Below are positions 1-5,065 of a DNA stretch of 5,065 bases, in pieces. The position numbers and the translations under genes are program-made. The stretch comes from Sulfurimonas sp. (GTDB lineage: Bacteria; Campylobacterota; Campylobacteria; Campylobacterales; Sulfurimonadaceae): NCBI GenBank assembly GCA_027066935.1, contig JAMOMX010000461.1, positions 1-5,065 on the forward strand. The letters run 5' to 3'. Under the pieces are notes generated by a model. It had not been told where the DNA came from and did not search any database. It worked only from the letters and a program-made list of their open reading frames with translations. Numbering within the stretch: the stretch's first letter is position 1; each line of letters opens with the position of its first letter.

Positions 1-2
1 AT

Positions 3-218
3 CATATCTATAATCGTGGTGTTGAGAGACGAGTTGTATTTTCACAACCAAAAGATAAAGAGAAGTTTTTAGATATTGTTTGCGAAGTATCAGAGCATTA
101 TGATTTTATCATACATGAGTATGTTATTATGGACAATCATTATCATCTACTTCTTGAAAACCAGAGAGAAAACTTATTAGTAGGAATGAGACAGATAAAC
201 TCTACAACCTACTTTTGA
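3..218 (+). pseudogene. REP-associated tyrosine transposase (RAYT, Y1/HUH), N-terminal fragment truncated at the C-terminal side
   Basis: The open frame enters at the left edge and encodes about 71 residues, beginning HIYNRGVERRVVF and ending INSTTYF before TGA at 216-218. The order 'YHIYNRG', then 'HEYVIMDNHYHLLLE', then 'NLLVGMRQINST' is that of RAYT proteins, which are single-strand DNA transposases related to IS200/IS605 TnpA that act on REP hairpins. The HUH metal-binding motif is the His-Tyr-His at 138-146. In full-length RAYTs the protein continues past the NST-YF stretch through a conserved GHLWQGRF-type region to the catalytic tyrosine. All of that is missing, so this copy cannot be an active nuclease on its own. 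The true start lies outside the window. The stop falls directly beside a copy of the element's terminal sequence, which suggests an internal deletion that kept the front of the gene and the far end of the element. It reads in the same direction as the tamB remnant that follows and overlaps that open frame by 4 bases. Family assignment is confident; the deletion history is inferred. Confidence 0.85.
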
Positions 219-1648
219 TTATTGGTTATCACCTCATATCATTGTTTTTTGATTTTATCAAAGCAGATATAAAAAACAGAGCTATAAATGCAAAAGCAGA
301 TATAAAACTAGACCCTTTTTATATACAAGCAGATGCAAAAGTTGAGTCTATAAATGAGCTCATAAAAGAGATAAACAAACTCTATCCACTAGATATTGGC
401 TTAAAAGTTGATGGGAGTTTAGAACTGTTAGCTTCGATGGAGGGAGAAGATGCAAAGATAACTTTAAACTCTCCAAAGATAGAGTTTCAAGATGGGGATA
501 TGGTTGATTTGAAATTAGTTAGTTTTTATAACAAAGAGCGAATTTTACTGAAAAATTTTGATTTTAGATTAAAAGGATTTAAGCCAAAAGAGTTTAATAG
601 GGTTGTAAAACTAAAAAAAGATGGCTTAATAACTCTTGGAGAAAATAGCAAAATTGACATTGAGTTGGAAAATCTACTCTCATTTAAAGGTGAACAAAAA
701 GGTGGTATAACAACAGGAACTCTTAGTGCAAAAGATTTGATTCTTGCATATAATGGCTATGGATATACAAAACTAAGCACCAAACTTGATATGTTTCAAT
801 CTACTGATAAGTTAGCAGTTACTGGTTTTATAGAGTTTAAAGATAGTGAGATAACTTATGAATCACCGTTTTTGGATGTCTCTAAAGATCCTGATATCAT
901 TATCGTTACCGATAAAAGTAAGAAAAAAGAGAAACCAAATGATGACTTTTTGCAAAATACCTTTTTGGATTTAGATATTCGTTCACTTAATGAGATGCAG
1001 TATGTTGTAGATGCAGGTGAGATTGAGTTTAAGATGGATATCAATGTGCGAAAAGATTTAGGGAGTGAGCCTAAAATCACTGGAAAGATAAATGTTCTTG
1101 ATGGACAGTATGATATGGCTGATAAGAGATTTCAGATAGAGGAGGGGGCGATTGCATTTCGTGGGCAAGAGGGTTCTAATCCACTTTTGGATCTAAATGT
1201 AAATTATGAAGAGATAGAAGATATTGTCATCATGATAGCAATCGGCGGAGATAAAAATAGACCAAAATTAGTCTTCTCTTCAAAACCTATGATGAGTAAA
1301 AAAGATATATTTTCATATCTTCTTTTTGGTATGAGTGTAAGTGAGAGTGACGGAGCTGCTACAAGTGCAAACAAAGCTGCTGAGAAGATATTTGGCAGGG
1401 CAATTGCTAAAGATTTGGCAAGAGAGTTAAACCTAGATAGGTTAGATATGAACAGAAATACTCTCGGTGGAATTGATGTAAAAGCAGGTAAAAAAATAAA
1501 TCGAAAAAGTATTATCTACTACCAAAACAGATCAAATGAGAGTTCACTTTTGTATGAGAGAAAAATCTCAGATAAGTGGAGTACAGAGATAGAGGTTGGA
1601 AAGCAGGGGCAGGGGGTTGATTTGTTTTATAGGAAGGGGTATAAGTAG
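215..1648 (+). CDS. tamB: Translocation/assembly module TamB, C-terminal part (5' truncated by a RAYT element)
   Basis: TamB is an inner-membrane-anchored periplasmic bridge of long beta-sheet that works with TamA-type outer-membrane proteins in envelope protein or lipid transport. This 477-codon frame is almost entirely alternating beta-strand sequence (ADIKNRAINAKADIKL and similar) followed by the TamB C-terminal domain. In that domain, counting from codon 215, a strand pattern starts with FLDLDIR at 250. GQEGSNPLLDLNVNY follows, then the hallmark SSKPMMSKKDIFSYLLFG at 355-372, and the protein ends GQGVDLFYRKGYK. Full TamB proteins are commonly about twice this length or more and begin with a signal anchor. 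No anchor is present here. The only start is a TTG at 215 inside RAYT sequence with no Shine-Dalgarno, so 215 is just the frame limit; genuine TamB sequence probably begins near 236. The missing N-terminal half should lie left of the window. The remnant would lack export and is probably non-functional unless made as part of something upstream. Identity is confident; the cause of truncation is inferred. Confidence 0.88.
   Translation: MIIGYHLISLFFDFIKADIKNRAINAKADIKLDPFYIQADAKVESINELIKEINKLYPLDIGLKVDGSLELLASMEGEDAKITLNSPKIEFQDGDMVDLKLVSFYNKERILLKNFDFRLKGFKPKEFNRVVKLKKDGLITLGENSKIDIELENLLSFKGEQKGGITTGTLSAKDLILAYNGYGYTKLSTKLDMFQSTDKLAVTGFIEFKDSEITYESPFLDVSKDPDIIIVTDKSKKKEKPNDDFLQNTFLDLDIRSLNEMQYVVDAGEIEFKMDINVRKDLGSEPKITGKINVLDGQYDMADKRFQIEEGAIAFRGQEGSNPLLDLNVNYEEIEDIVIMIAIGGDKNRPKLVFSSKPMMSKKDIFSYLLFGMSVSESDGAATSANKAAEKIFGRAIAKDLARELNLDRLDMNRNTLGGIDVKAGKKINRKSIIYYQNRSNESSLLYERKISDKWSTEIEVGKQGQGVDLFYRKGYK
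219..234 (-). repeat. Inverted copy of the RAYT terminal/REP-like sequence
   Basis: The 16 bases TTATTGGTTATCACCT are the exact reverse complement of 4954-4969, which lies upstream of the right-hand RAYT. The copy sits immediately after the stop of the left RAYT fragment and just before recognisable TamB coding sequence. It therefore probably marks the far end of the left RAYT element, with resident tamB sequence beginning around 235. RAYT elements are usually flanked by REP sequences in opposite orientations, which fits. A 16-base exact match is unlikely by chance in a 5-kb window. Confidence 0.7.
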
Positions 1649-1711
1649 GTTTGCTTTTTTTTGAGAGGTTTGTTTTAACTTGAATTTTAAGTGGGTAGTA
1701 AGGGAGTTAAA

Positions 1712-1722
1712 GATTAAAAGCT
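1712..1722 (+). repeat. 11-base direct repeat, left copy (partner 4921-4931)
   Basis: GATTAAAAGCT occurs here, 63 bases after the tamB stop, and again at 4921-4931, 44 bases after the NACHT stop. In both places GAGTTAA lies just upstream: one base separates the two words here, and 25 bases that include a REP-like unit separate them on the right. The pair brackets the NACHT gene and its promoter. An 11-base match alone can easily arise by chance in AT-rich DNA, so support rests mainly on the shared GAGTTAA neighbour. Confidence 0.3.
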
Positions 1723-1748
1723 TCTTTTTTACAATACCTCTAAATACT

Positions 1749-1763
1749 AGAACACTTTGTTCT
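1749..1763. promoter_or_regulatory. Perfect short palindrome in the NACHT upstream region (possible operator)
   Basis: AGAACA-ctt-TGTTCT is a perfect 6-base inverted repeat with a 3-base centre. It lies about 130 bases upstream of the predicted -35 box and shares the TGTTC half-site with the elements at 1798-1802 and 1907-1911. It could be a distal binding site for the regulator that acts at the promoter. It is not followed by a long T-run that would make it a convincing terminator for tamB. Confidence 0.35.
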
Positions 1764-1771
1764 TTTTAATC

Positions 1772-1813
1772 AAAATATTCTCAATATCAGAATAAAATGT
1801 TCAGATATTAGAA
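1772..1813. repeat. Two degenerate direct repeats with inner inverted symmetry
   Basis: Two adjacent units share the form AAAATRTTC...ATATYAGAA: one at 1772-1792, the other at 1794-1813. The first holds the inverted repeat TATTCT/AGAATA (1776-1781 and 1789-1794) around a 7-base centre. The second holds AATGT-TCAG-ATATT, which differs from the promoter palindrome AATGT-TCGG-ACATT at two bases. Arrays like this upstream of an autonomous promoter are typical of regulator binding sites. No regulator gene is in the window, so the binding protein is unknown. Confidence 0.4.
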
Positions 1814-1878
1814 AGTTTTTGTTAAAAAGGAGTTTTAGTTTTGTCATATTTTATTGACTTTTTTGTGTTTTTTAAATA

Positions 1879-1907
1879 TTGAATTTAATGGATATTTAAG
1901 ATATAAT
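1879..1907 (+). promoter_or_regulatory. Sigma-70-type promoter of the NACHT gene
   Basis: A -35 box TTGAAT (1879-1884) and a perfect -10 box TATAAT (1902-1907) are separated by 17 bases, the optimal spacing. The upstream DNA is a T-rich run resembling an UP element. Transcription would begin near 1914, leaving a leader of about 45 bases before the ATG at 1958. A second -35-like TTGACT lies at 1854-1859, but the hexamer 17 bases after it (TATTGA) is poor. This promoter indicates that the NACHT gene is transcribed on its own, not with tamB. Confidence 0.65.
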
Positions 1908-1919
1908 GTTCGGACATTA
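1904..1919. promoter_or_regulatory. Palindrome over the -10 box and start site (candidate operator)
   Basis: TAATGT-TCGG-ACATTA has perfect 6-base arms around a 4-base centre. It covers the last four bases of the -10 box and the predicted transcription start near 1914, a position where a bound repressor would block polymerase. A close relative of the same 5+4+5 pattern lies at 1796-1809, 109 bases upstream, about ten helical turns. Most of the left arm would not be transcribed, so a DNA operator is more plausible than an RNA hairpin. Confidence 0.45.
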
Positions 1920-1947
1920 ATATATAGTTAGCATAAAAAATAAATTT

Positions 1948-1951
1948 GGAA
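1948..1951 (+). promoter_or_regulatory. Ribosome binding site that selects the NACHT start
   Basis: GGAA ends six bases before the ATG at 1958. This modest Shine-Dalgarno match favours ATG 1958 over the in-frame TTG at 1946, which overlaps the GGAA itself and has no purine-rich site upstream. The choice removes four residues (MEIY) from the longest frame. Confidence 0.55.
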
Positions 1952-1957
1952 ATATAT

Positions 1958-4876
1958 ATGAAATTTTTTTTACAAAACTTAGAAGGAAAATACAAAATAG
2001 CTACTCTTACAATAATTATGATTTTAATATTGGTATTAATTGGATTATTTGTATCAGATGTAACACAGTTGACTATACTTGTTATTGCTATAATAACTAT
2101 TGTGTTTGTAACCGTGTTGGTACTCTTGAACAAGACTAAAAATAGTATTCGATACTTTTCTCTATTTATTCTGTTTAGTACAGCTATCTCTTTGCTTCCT
2201 CCTGTTGCCAACCCTTTAATGAAATTTATTAATGCTTTGATTAAAAGCTATTTACCAAGTTATGCAACACAACAACCCATAAATGAGGTCTCTTCATTGA
2301 TTCATTTTGGTACATTGCTTATATTGTTGATTGGTGTTTTTATTGTTAATTACTTTATGGCAAAAGAGGACTATACAGCTATGAAAATTCATCCTCGATT
2401 ATCTAATTTGGCAAAAATATTAGATATGGATTTTATGGTAAAAATGGTCAATATATCCAAAGCATTTAGTGATGACATAGAGCGATTGGATAGACAGTTG
2501 GATTGGAGTTCTCACTATTTTACCCCTTTGGATGCAGAGGTGTTGGTCAAAACTGAAAAAGATAACAAAAGAAAAATAGCTGATTTGCTAACAGCTATCA
2601 AGAGTTCTAAAAATAGACTCTTCTTACTGCTTGGTGAACCAGGTTCTGGTAAGAGTGTGGCTTTAAGAAAATTGGCTAAAGAGCTTTCAGCAGAGACAAA
2701 AGAGACAGGGAAGATTCCTATCTATATCAATCTAAAAGAGTGGAGTTTTGAGAGGAATAGAATTGTAACAGTAGAAGATTTAAAGGTTTTTATTGTCTCT
2801 TATATCAAAAAAGGAAGTGACCCTATCATTAAACAGTTCTTTTTTAAACAGATAGATGGCAATGAAACCATATTTGATAAACTACATGAGTATGGTCATA
2901 TCTACTATCTATTTGATTCTTTTGATGAGATACCACAGGTGATAAACTCAAAAGAGAATACAAAGTTGATTAGTAATCTCTCTGAAGTTTTAAATATTTT
3001 TTTGACAGGGGCTAGAGTAGAAGAGAGTCAAGGTATTGTTGCTTCAAGACTCTATAAAAAACCATCAAAAAAGTTTCTTGCCAAGACCATTTTGGAGGTT
3101 CGACCATTTAATGAGAGCAAGATTATCCAAACTCTAGAGAATATAGGTTATAGACAAGATGATTTGATTAAAAAGCTTTTTGCTACTCGACCTGACTTGG
3201 TACAGATAGCCAAAAATCCTTTTTCTGCAATGTTGATTGCCAAATATGCTGAAAAATATCAACATCAGTTACCTCAAAATCAATCTGAACTCTTTAGTGT
3301 CTTTATAGAGAACTCTTTGGAAGAACTCAAAGAGGAAATGGAAGAGAAAGCAGTAACGCTAAAAGATGTTATGGCATGTTCCATACAAATAGCCAATATG
3401 ATGTTTTCCAATGATGGAGGACTAGAGACCTCTATAGAGGTATTGCAAGAGAAGCTTCCTATGTATGATATTAAAAATATTGTTCATATTTTAAAAGAGG
3501 CACGACTCGGTAGAGGGCATATCAAAGATGCTAATATATTTAGTTTTTCTCATCGTAGAATAGCAGAGTATTTTTATGTACAGAAACTTTTAGAGGATGA
3601 TTCTATGATTGATTTTGAATCTATCCCAACCATAGGAGAGCAAAGAGATGCTCTTGTGTTGTATTGTGAAGTAGCAGAGATTGAAAAAGCTAAAGAGATA
3701 GCCAACGACTGTTGGAACAATATTAAAAGTCAAGAATCCATACTCAATGAGAGAAGTGTAAACTCACTAAGATTTTTGGTGGAGGCTTTTAGAAATAGAG
3801 TTGAGGCATTAGAGGATTTTCGAGATGAACTATCAGAATTTGTTTTGGAAACTATTAAAGATGAGAAACATATTTTAATTTTGAAACTTTTAGTTGAGGC
3901 TTTGGGATTGTTGGATGAGGAGAATATTGATATTGGGGTAAGTTATATTTTTGAATTAAATAATTTTTGGCTTAGTGAAACTGCTATTATGGCTTGTAGG
4001 CATTTAGCAAAAATTTCAAAAAAACTTGAAAAAAATATTGAAGATTATATTTATAATATGGGATATGAAGCTTTTTTCCCAAATTTAAAATCAATGCTAT
4101 TTTCATTTAGCTTAACAGACTCTTTTATACAATTTAAAAAAATATGTTATATGAAAATTATAGATTTAATAGTATTTATACTAGTTCTTATATATTATAT
4201 ATATTTACAATATATTTGGGAAAATATATATATATATCATTTGTTGTTTTCAAGTACAATATTATTATTTGCATTCATGTTTTATGGTTTTTCAATTATT
4301 TTCTTTAAATATATATCTGGAGTAGTTTTTATTGGTTTTTTGGTAAATGGGTATTATGGAAACTTTACAACAGACAGTTTATTACTTTTATTATGTACAG
4401 GATTGATGGCATTTCCTTTTACAAAAGTTACTTTTTCTTTTAATGATTTTTTTAAATCTAAAAATTTTATATCTAAAATTGTTAGTATTATTGTTCTTAT
4501 AATTTTTACAATAGGATTAAAATTAGTAGATGTATACTACGATATAATTTCTTTAGAAAATTTCTTTGGAATTATATATATGGCTTCATTTTTATTGTTT
4601 GTTCTTTATATATTTTTTACTAAATATTTCTCATTAATAGATAAATTGAAATATAAAAAAATCAATTTCAAAAAACTAAATCATAGACCATATATTTATA
4701 CGGTTTGTGCTAGTTTAAAATCTTATTACTACAAAATGAAGTTGATTAAATATTTGGAAGAGAATATAGAAGAAGTTAGTGGAGAGTGGACAAACCGTGA
4801 TATATTGGAGGTAAATTTTCAACCCAATATACAATTGGCTAAACTTGAAGAGAAGTGGCTTGGGTTGGGTAGGTAA
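1958..4876 (+). CDS. Membrane-associated NACHT-domain STAND NTPase, probable defence protein
   Basis: The 972-residue protein has four layers. Residues 14-134 hold about four membrane helices (near 14-32, 38-57, 65-83 and 114-134). A linker leads to a NACHT NTPase: Walker A GEPGSGKS at 226-233, NACHT-type Walker B YLFDSFDEIP at 317-326 with Asp320 and Asp323-Glu324, a sensor-1 stretch GIVASR at 359-364, and NPF at 420-422. The winged-helix signature FSFSHRRIAEYF at 528-539 follows. Residues about 545-720 are charged and helical, possibly HEAT/ARM-like. Residues about 732-890 contain roughly six more membrane helices, then a soluble basic tail. NACHT proteins are signal-transducing ATPases that oligomerise on ligand sensing; in bacteria several protect against phage. 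By analogy the membrane segments could be the effector, for example by permeabilising the membrane, but this is inferred. KAP NTPases also carry membrane helices, but inside the P-loop domain, which is not the case here. The gene has its own promoter and no partner gene, and it lies among RAYT/REP sequences. Codons for about 663-927 are far richer in A+T than the NTPase part. Confidence 0.88.
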   Translation: MKFFLQNLEGKYKIATLTIIMILILVLIGLFVSDVTQLTILVIAIITIVFVTVLVLLNKTKNSIRYFSLFILFSTAISLLPPVANPLMKFINALIKSYLPSYATQQPINEVSSLIHFGTLLILLIGVFIVNYFMAKEDYTAMKIHPRLSNLAKILDMDFMVKMVNISKAFSDDIERLDRQLDWSSHYFTPLDAEVLVKTEKDNKRKIADLLTAIKSSKNRLFLLLGEPGSGKSVALRKLAKELSAETKETGKIPIYINLKEWSFERNRIVTVEDLKVFIVSYIKKGSDPIIKQFFFKQIDGNETIFDKLHEYGHIYYLFDSFDEIPQVINSKENTKLISNLSEVLNIFLTGARVEESQGIVASRLYKKPSKKFLAKTILEVRPFNESKIIQTLENIGYRQDDLIKKLFATRPDLVQIAKNPFSAMLIAKYAEKYQHQLPQNQSELFSVFIENSLEELKEEMEEKAVTLKDVMACSIQIANMMFSNDGGLETSIEVLQEKLPMYDIKNIVHILKEARLGRGHIKDANIFSFSHRRIAEYFYVQKLLEDDSMIDFESIPTIGEQRDALVLYCEVAEIEKAKEIANDCWNNIKSQESILNERSVNSLRFLVEAFRNRVEALEDFRDELSEFVLETIKDEKHILILKLLVEALGLLDEENIDIGVSYIFELNNFWLSETAIMACRHLAKISKKLEKNIEDYIYNMGYEAFFPNLKSMLFSFSLTDSFIQFKKICYMKIIDLIVFILVLIYYIYLQYIWENIYIYHLLFSSTILLFAFMFYGFSIIFFKYISGVVFIGFLVNGYYGNFTTDSLLLLLCTGLMAFPFTKVTFSFNDFFKSKNFISKIVSIIVLIIFTIGLKLVDVYYDIISLENFFGIIYMASFLLFVLYIFFTKYFSLIDKLKYKKINFKKLNHRPYIYTVCASLKSYYYKMKLIKYLEENIEEVSGEWTNRDILEVNFQPNIQLAKLEEKWLGLGR
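3945..4735 (+). other. AT-rich C-terminal membrane module inside the NACHT gene
   Basis: Base composition changes sharply within the open frame. I counted 46 G/C in 120 bases at 2641-2760 (Walker A region) against 17 in 120 at 4141-4260 and 7 in 60 at 4441-4500. Leucine codons shift from TTG/CTT/CTC to mostly TTA, and ATA/TAT runs appear, including seven AT dinucleotides at 4224-4237. The segment corresponds to residues about 663-927 and contains the six C-terminal membrane helices. The last roughly 45 codons return to ordinary composition. Hydrophobic amino acids explain part of the shift, but the codon choice suggests a separately acquired or fast-evolving module. Confidence 0.5.
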
Positions 4877-4895
4877 ATGCCAAAATTAGAGTTAA

Positions 4896-4919
4896 GGGGT
4901 CAGTTGCCACCTTAAAACC
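4896..4919 (+). repeat. REP-like repeat unit 1
   Basis: This unit begins GGGGTCAG, ends AACC and matches unit 2 (4948-4971) at 17 of 24 positions without gaps. A GGGGTCAG-type beginning is familiar from sequences flanking RAYT genes. It starts 20 bases after the NACHT stop and may be the older, more diverged copy. It splits the GAGTTAA and GATTAAAAGCT words that are adjacent on the tamB side. Confidence 0.5.
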
Positions 4920-4920
4920 T

Positions 4921-4931
4921 GATTAAAAGCT
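4921..4931 (+). repeat. 11-base direct repeat, right copy (partner 1712-1722)
   Basis: GATTAAAAGCT is repeated from 1712-1722, again with GAGTTAA upstream (4889-4895). It lies inside a loose hairpin with CCTTA (4910-4914) and TAAGG (4931-4935) as arms. The A-run after that hairpin is on the wrong strand to make a terminator for the NACHT gene. Confidence 0.3.
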
Positions 4932-4947
4932 AAGGGAAAAAAACAAT

Positions 4948-4971
4948 GGGGTCAGGTGATAACCAATAACC
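4948..4971 (+). repeat. REP-like repeat unit 2, left end of the right-hand RAYT element
   Basis: This unit begins GGGGTCAGGTGATAACC and contains a tandem 7-mer ATAACCA at 4959-4965 and 4966-4972. Bases 4954-4969 are the exact reverse complement of 219-234. It lies 47 bases upstream of the RAYT start region, where REP or terminal sequences recognised by the transposase usually sit. Together with 219-234 it gives two RAYT ends in opposite orientation flanking the tamB remnant and the NACHT gene. Confidence 0.65.
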
Positions 4972-4983
4972 AAGCTATCCTTT

Positions 4984-5022
4984 GCTATCATGTCATAAAC
5001 CAAAAAAGGAGTATGACATAGC
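4984..5022 (+). promoter_or_regulatory. Stem-loop carrying the RAYT ribosome binding site in its loop
   Basis: TGTCATA (4991-4997) pairs with TATGACA (5012-5018). After a 3-base bulge (4988-4990), GCTA (4984-4987) pairs with TAGC (5019-5022), giving 11 paired bases. The loop (4998-5011) contains the strong Shine-Dalgarno AAAAAAGGAG, and the inferred start codon at 5018-5020 is within the stem. The structure could limit translation of the transposase, or its DNA form could be a strand-transfer hairpin. Pairing is directly visible; function is inferred. Confidence 0.45.
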
Positions 5023-5065
5023 TAGAAAACCTCGACTTACGATTGCTGGTTATTATCACATCATC
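5018..5065 (+). CDS. RAYT transposase, N-terminus only (runs off the right edge; ATA at the start position)
   Basis: From 5021 the frame reads ARKPRLTIAGYYHII, which matches the usual beginning of RAYT proteins (M-A-R-K-P-R..., then G-x-Y-H-hydrophobic before N-R-G). The Shine-Dalgarno AAGGAG (5006-5011) ends six bases before 5018, so the start belongs at 5018, but the codon there is ATA, not ATG. The nearby ATG at 5013 is out of frame, sits one base after the Shine-Dalgarno and meets TAG two codons later. The only in-frame alternative is TTG at 4982, which adds 12 residues not typical of the family and has no ribosome site. Either AUA is used inefficiently or the copy is silenced by a point mutation. 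Only 16 codons are visible, so intactness cannot be judged. The left fragment (3-218) begins at about the residue where this one leaves the window. Confidence 0.65.
   Translation, partial: MARKPRLTIAGYYHII

Noticed and set aside
856..1080. Minus-strand open frame of 74 codons
   Set aside because: It lies wholly inside well-supported TamB coding sequence, has no recognisable family features and appears to be the antisense shadow of that gene.
1716..1730. Intrinsic terminator for tamB (AAAAG-ctt-CTTTT followed by Ts)
   Set aside because: The stem has only five base pairs, four of them A-T, so it is too weak to claim; the T-run at 1655-1662 has no stem before it.
1841..1882. Possible 13-codon peptide starting at TTG with AAAAAGGAG upstream (1824-1832)
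   Set aside because: The ribosome-site match is good, but the start codon is weak and the peptide is very short and Phe-rich because of T-runs. It also ends inside the predicted -35 box, upstream of the likely transcript start.
1946..1957. TTG start four codons upstream of the chosen NACHT start
   Set aside because: It overlaps the GGAA ribosome site and lacks a site of its own; ATG at 1958 is correctly spaced.
1885..2211. Minus-strand open frame of 108 codons
   Set aside because: It overlaps the predicted NACHT promoter, leader and N-terminal membrane region. Its Ile/Asn/Thr-rich sequence is what the reverse strand of hydrophobic codons gives.
2633..2935. KAP-family or AAA+ protein instead of NACHT
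   Set aside because: KAP proteins have membrane helices within the P-loop domain. Here the stretch between Walker A and Walker B is soluble, and the DSFDE Walker B plus the FSxSHRxxxEYF winged-helix motif are NACHT/STAND-like.
4224..4237. AT dinucleotide repeat (seven units) as a phase-variation switch
   Set aside because: It lies in a generally extreme AT-rich coding stretch, encodes ordinary Ile/Tyr residues and is short for a dinucleotide switch.
5013..5021. ATG start for the right-hand RAYT
   Set aside because: It is out of frame with the RAYT coding sequence, only one base from the Shine-Dalgarno, and reaches TAG after two codons.

Overview
The window looks like chromosomal DNA from an AT-rich Gram-negative bacterium. 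The coding style (Lys/Ile/Phe-rich proteins, many AAA, ATA and TTT codons) together with a TamB-type outer-membrane assembly protein suggests Campylobacterota (Sulfurimonas/Sulfurovum-like). That placement is an inference from style; no rRNA or other marker is present.

Layout, all genes on the + strand: (1) 3-218, the front part of a REP-associated tyrosine transposase (RAYT, Y1/HUH type) that enters from the left edge, keeps its HUH motif and stops before the catalytic tyrosine. (2) 219-234, a copy of the RAYT element's terminal sequence in inverted orientation. (3) 215-1648, an intact frame for the C-terminal part of TamB without its own start, so tamB appears to have been cut by the RAYT element. 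(4) 1649-1957, a 309-base regulatory spacer with a canonical sigma-70 promoter, a palindrome over the -10/start region and several related half-sites further up. (5) 1958-4876, a 972-residue NACHT-type STAND NTPase with about four N-terminal and six C-terminal membrane helices. (6) 4877-5017, two imperfect REP-like repeats and a hairpin that holds a ribosome binding site in its loop. (7) 5018-5065, the first codons of a second RAYT that leaves through the right edge and has ATA where ATG is expected.

Biological reading: the NACHT gene is the centrepiece. NACHT proteins in bacteria are known from antiphage defence, where NTP-driven oligomerisation triggers an effector. Here the obvious effector candidates are the membrane helices, and a strongly AT-rich C-terminal segment inside the gene may be an exchanged sensor or membrane module. 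The gene stands alone, has its own apparently repressible promoter and lies between RAYT ends about 4.7 kb apart in inverted orientation, as expected of accessory cargo in a REP/RAYT-rich spot. Defence function is inferred, not shown. No tRNA, rRNA, CRISPR array or convincing intrinsic terminator was found.
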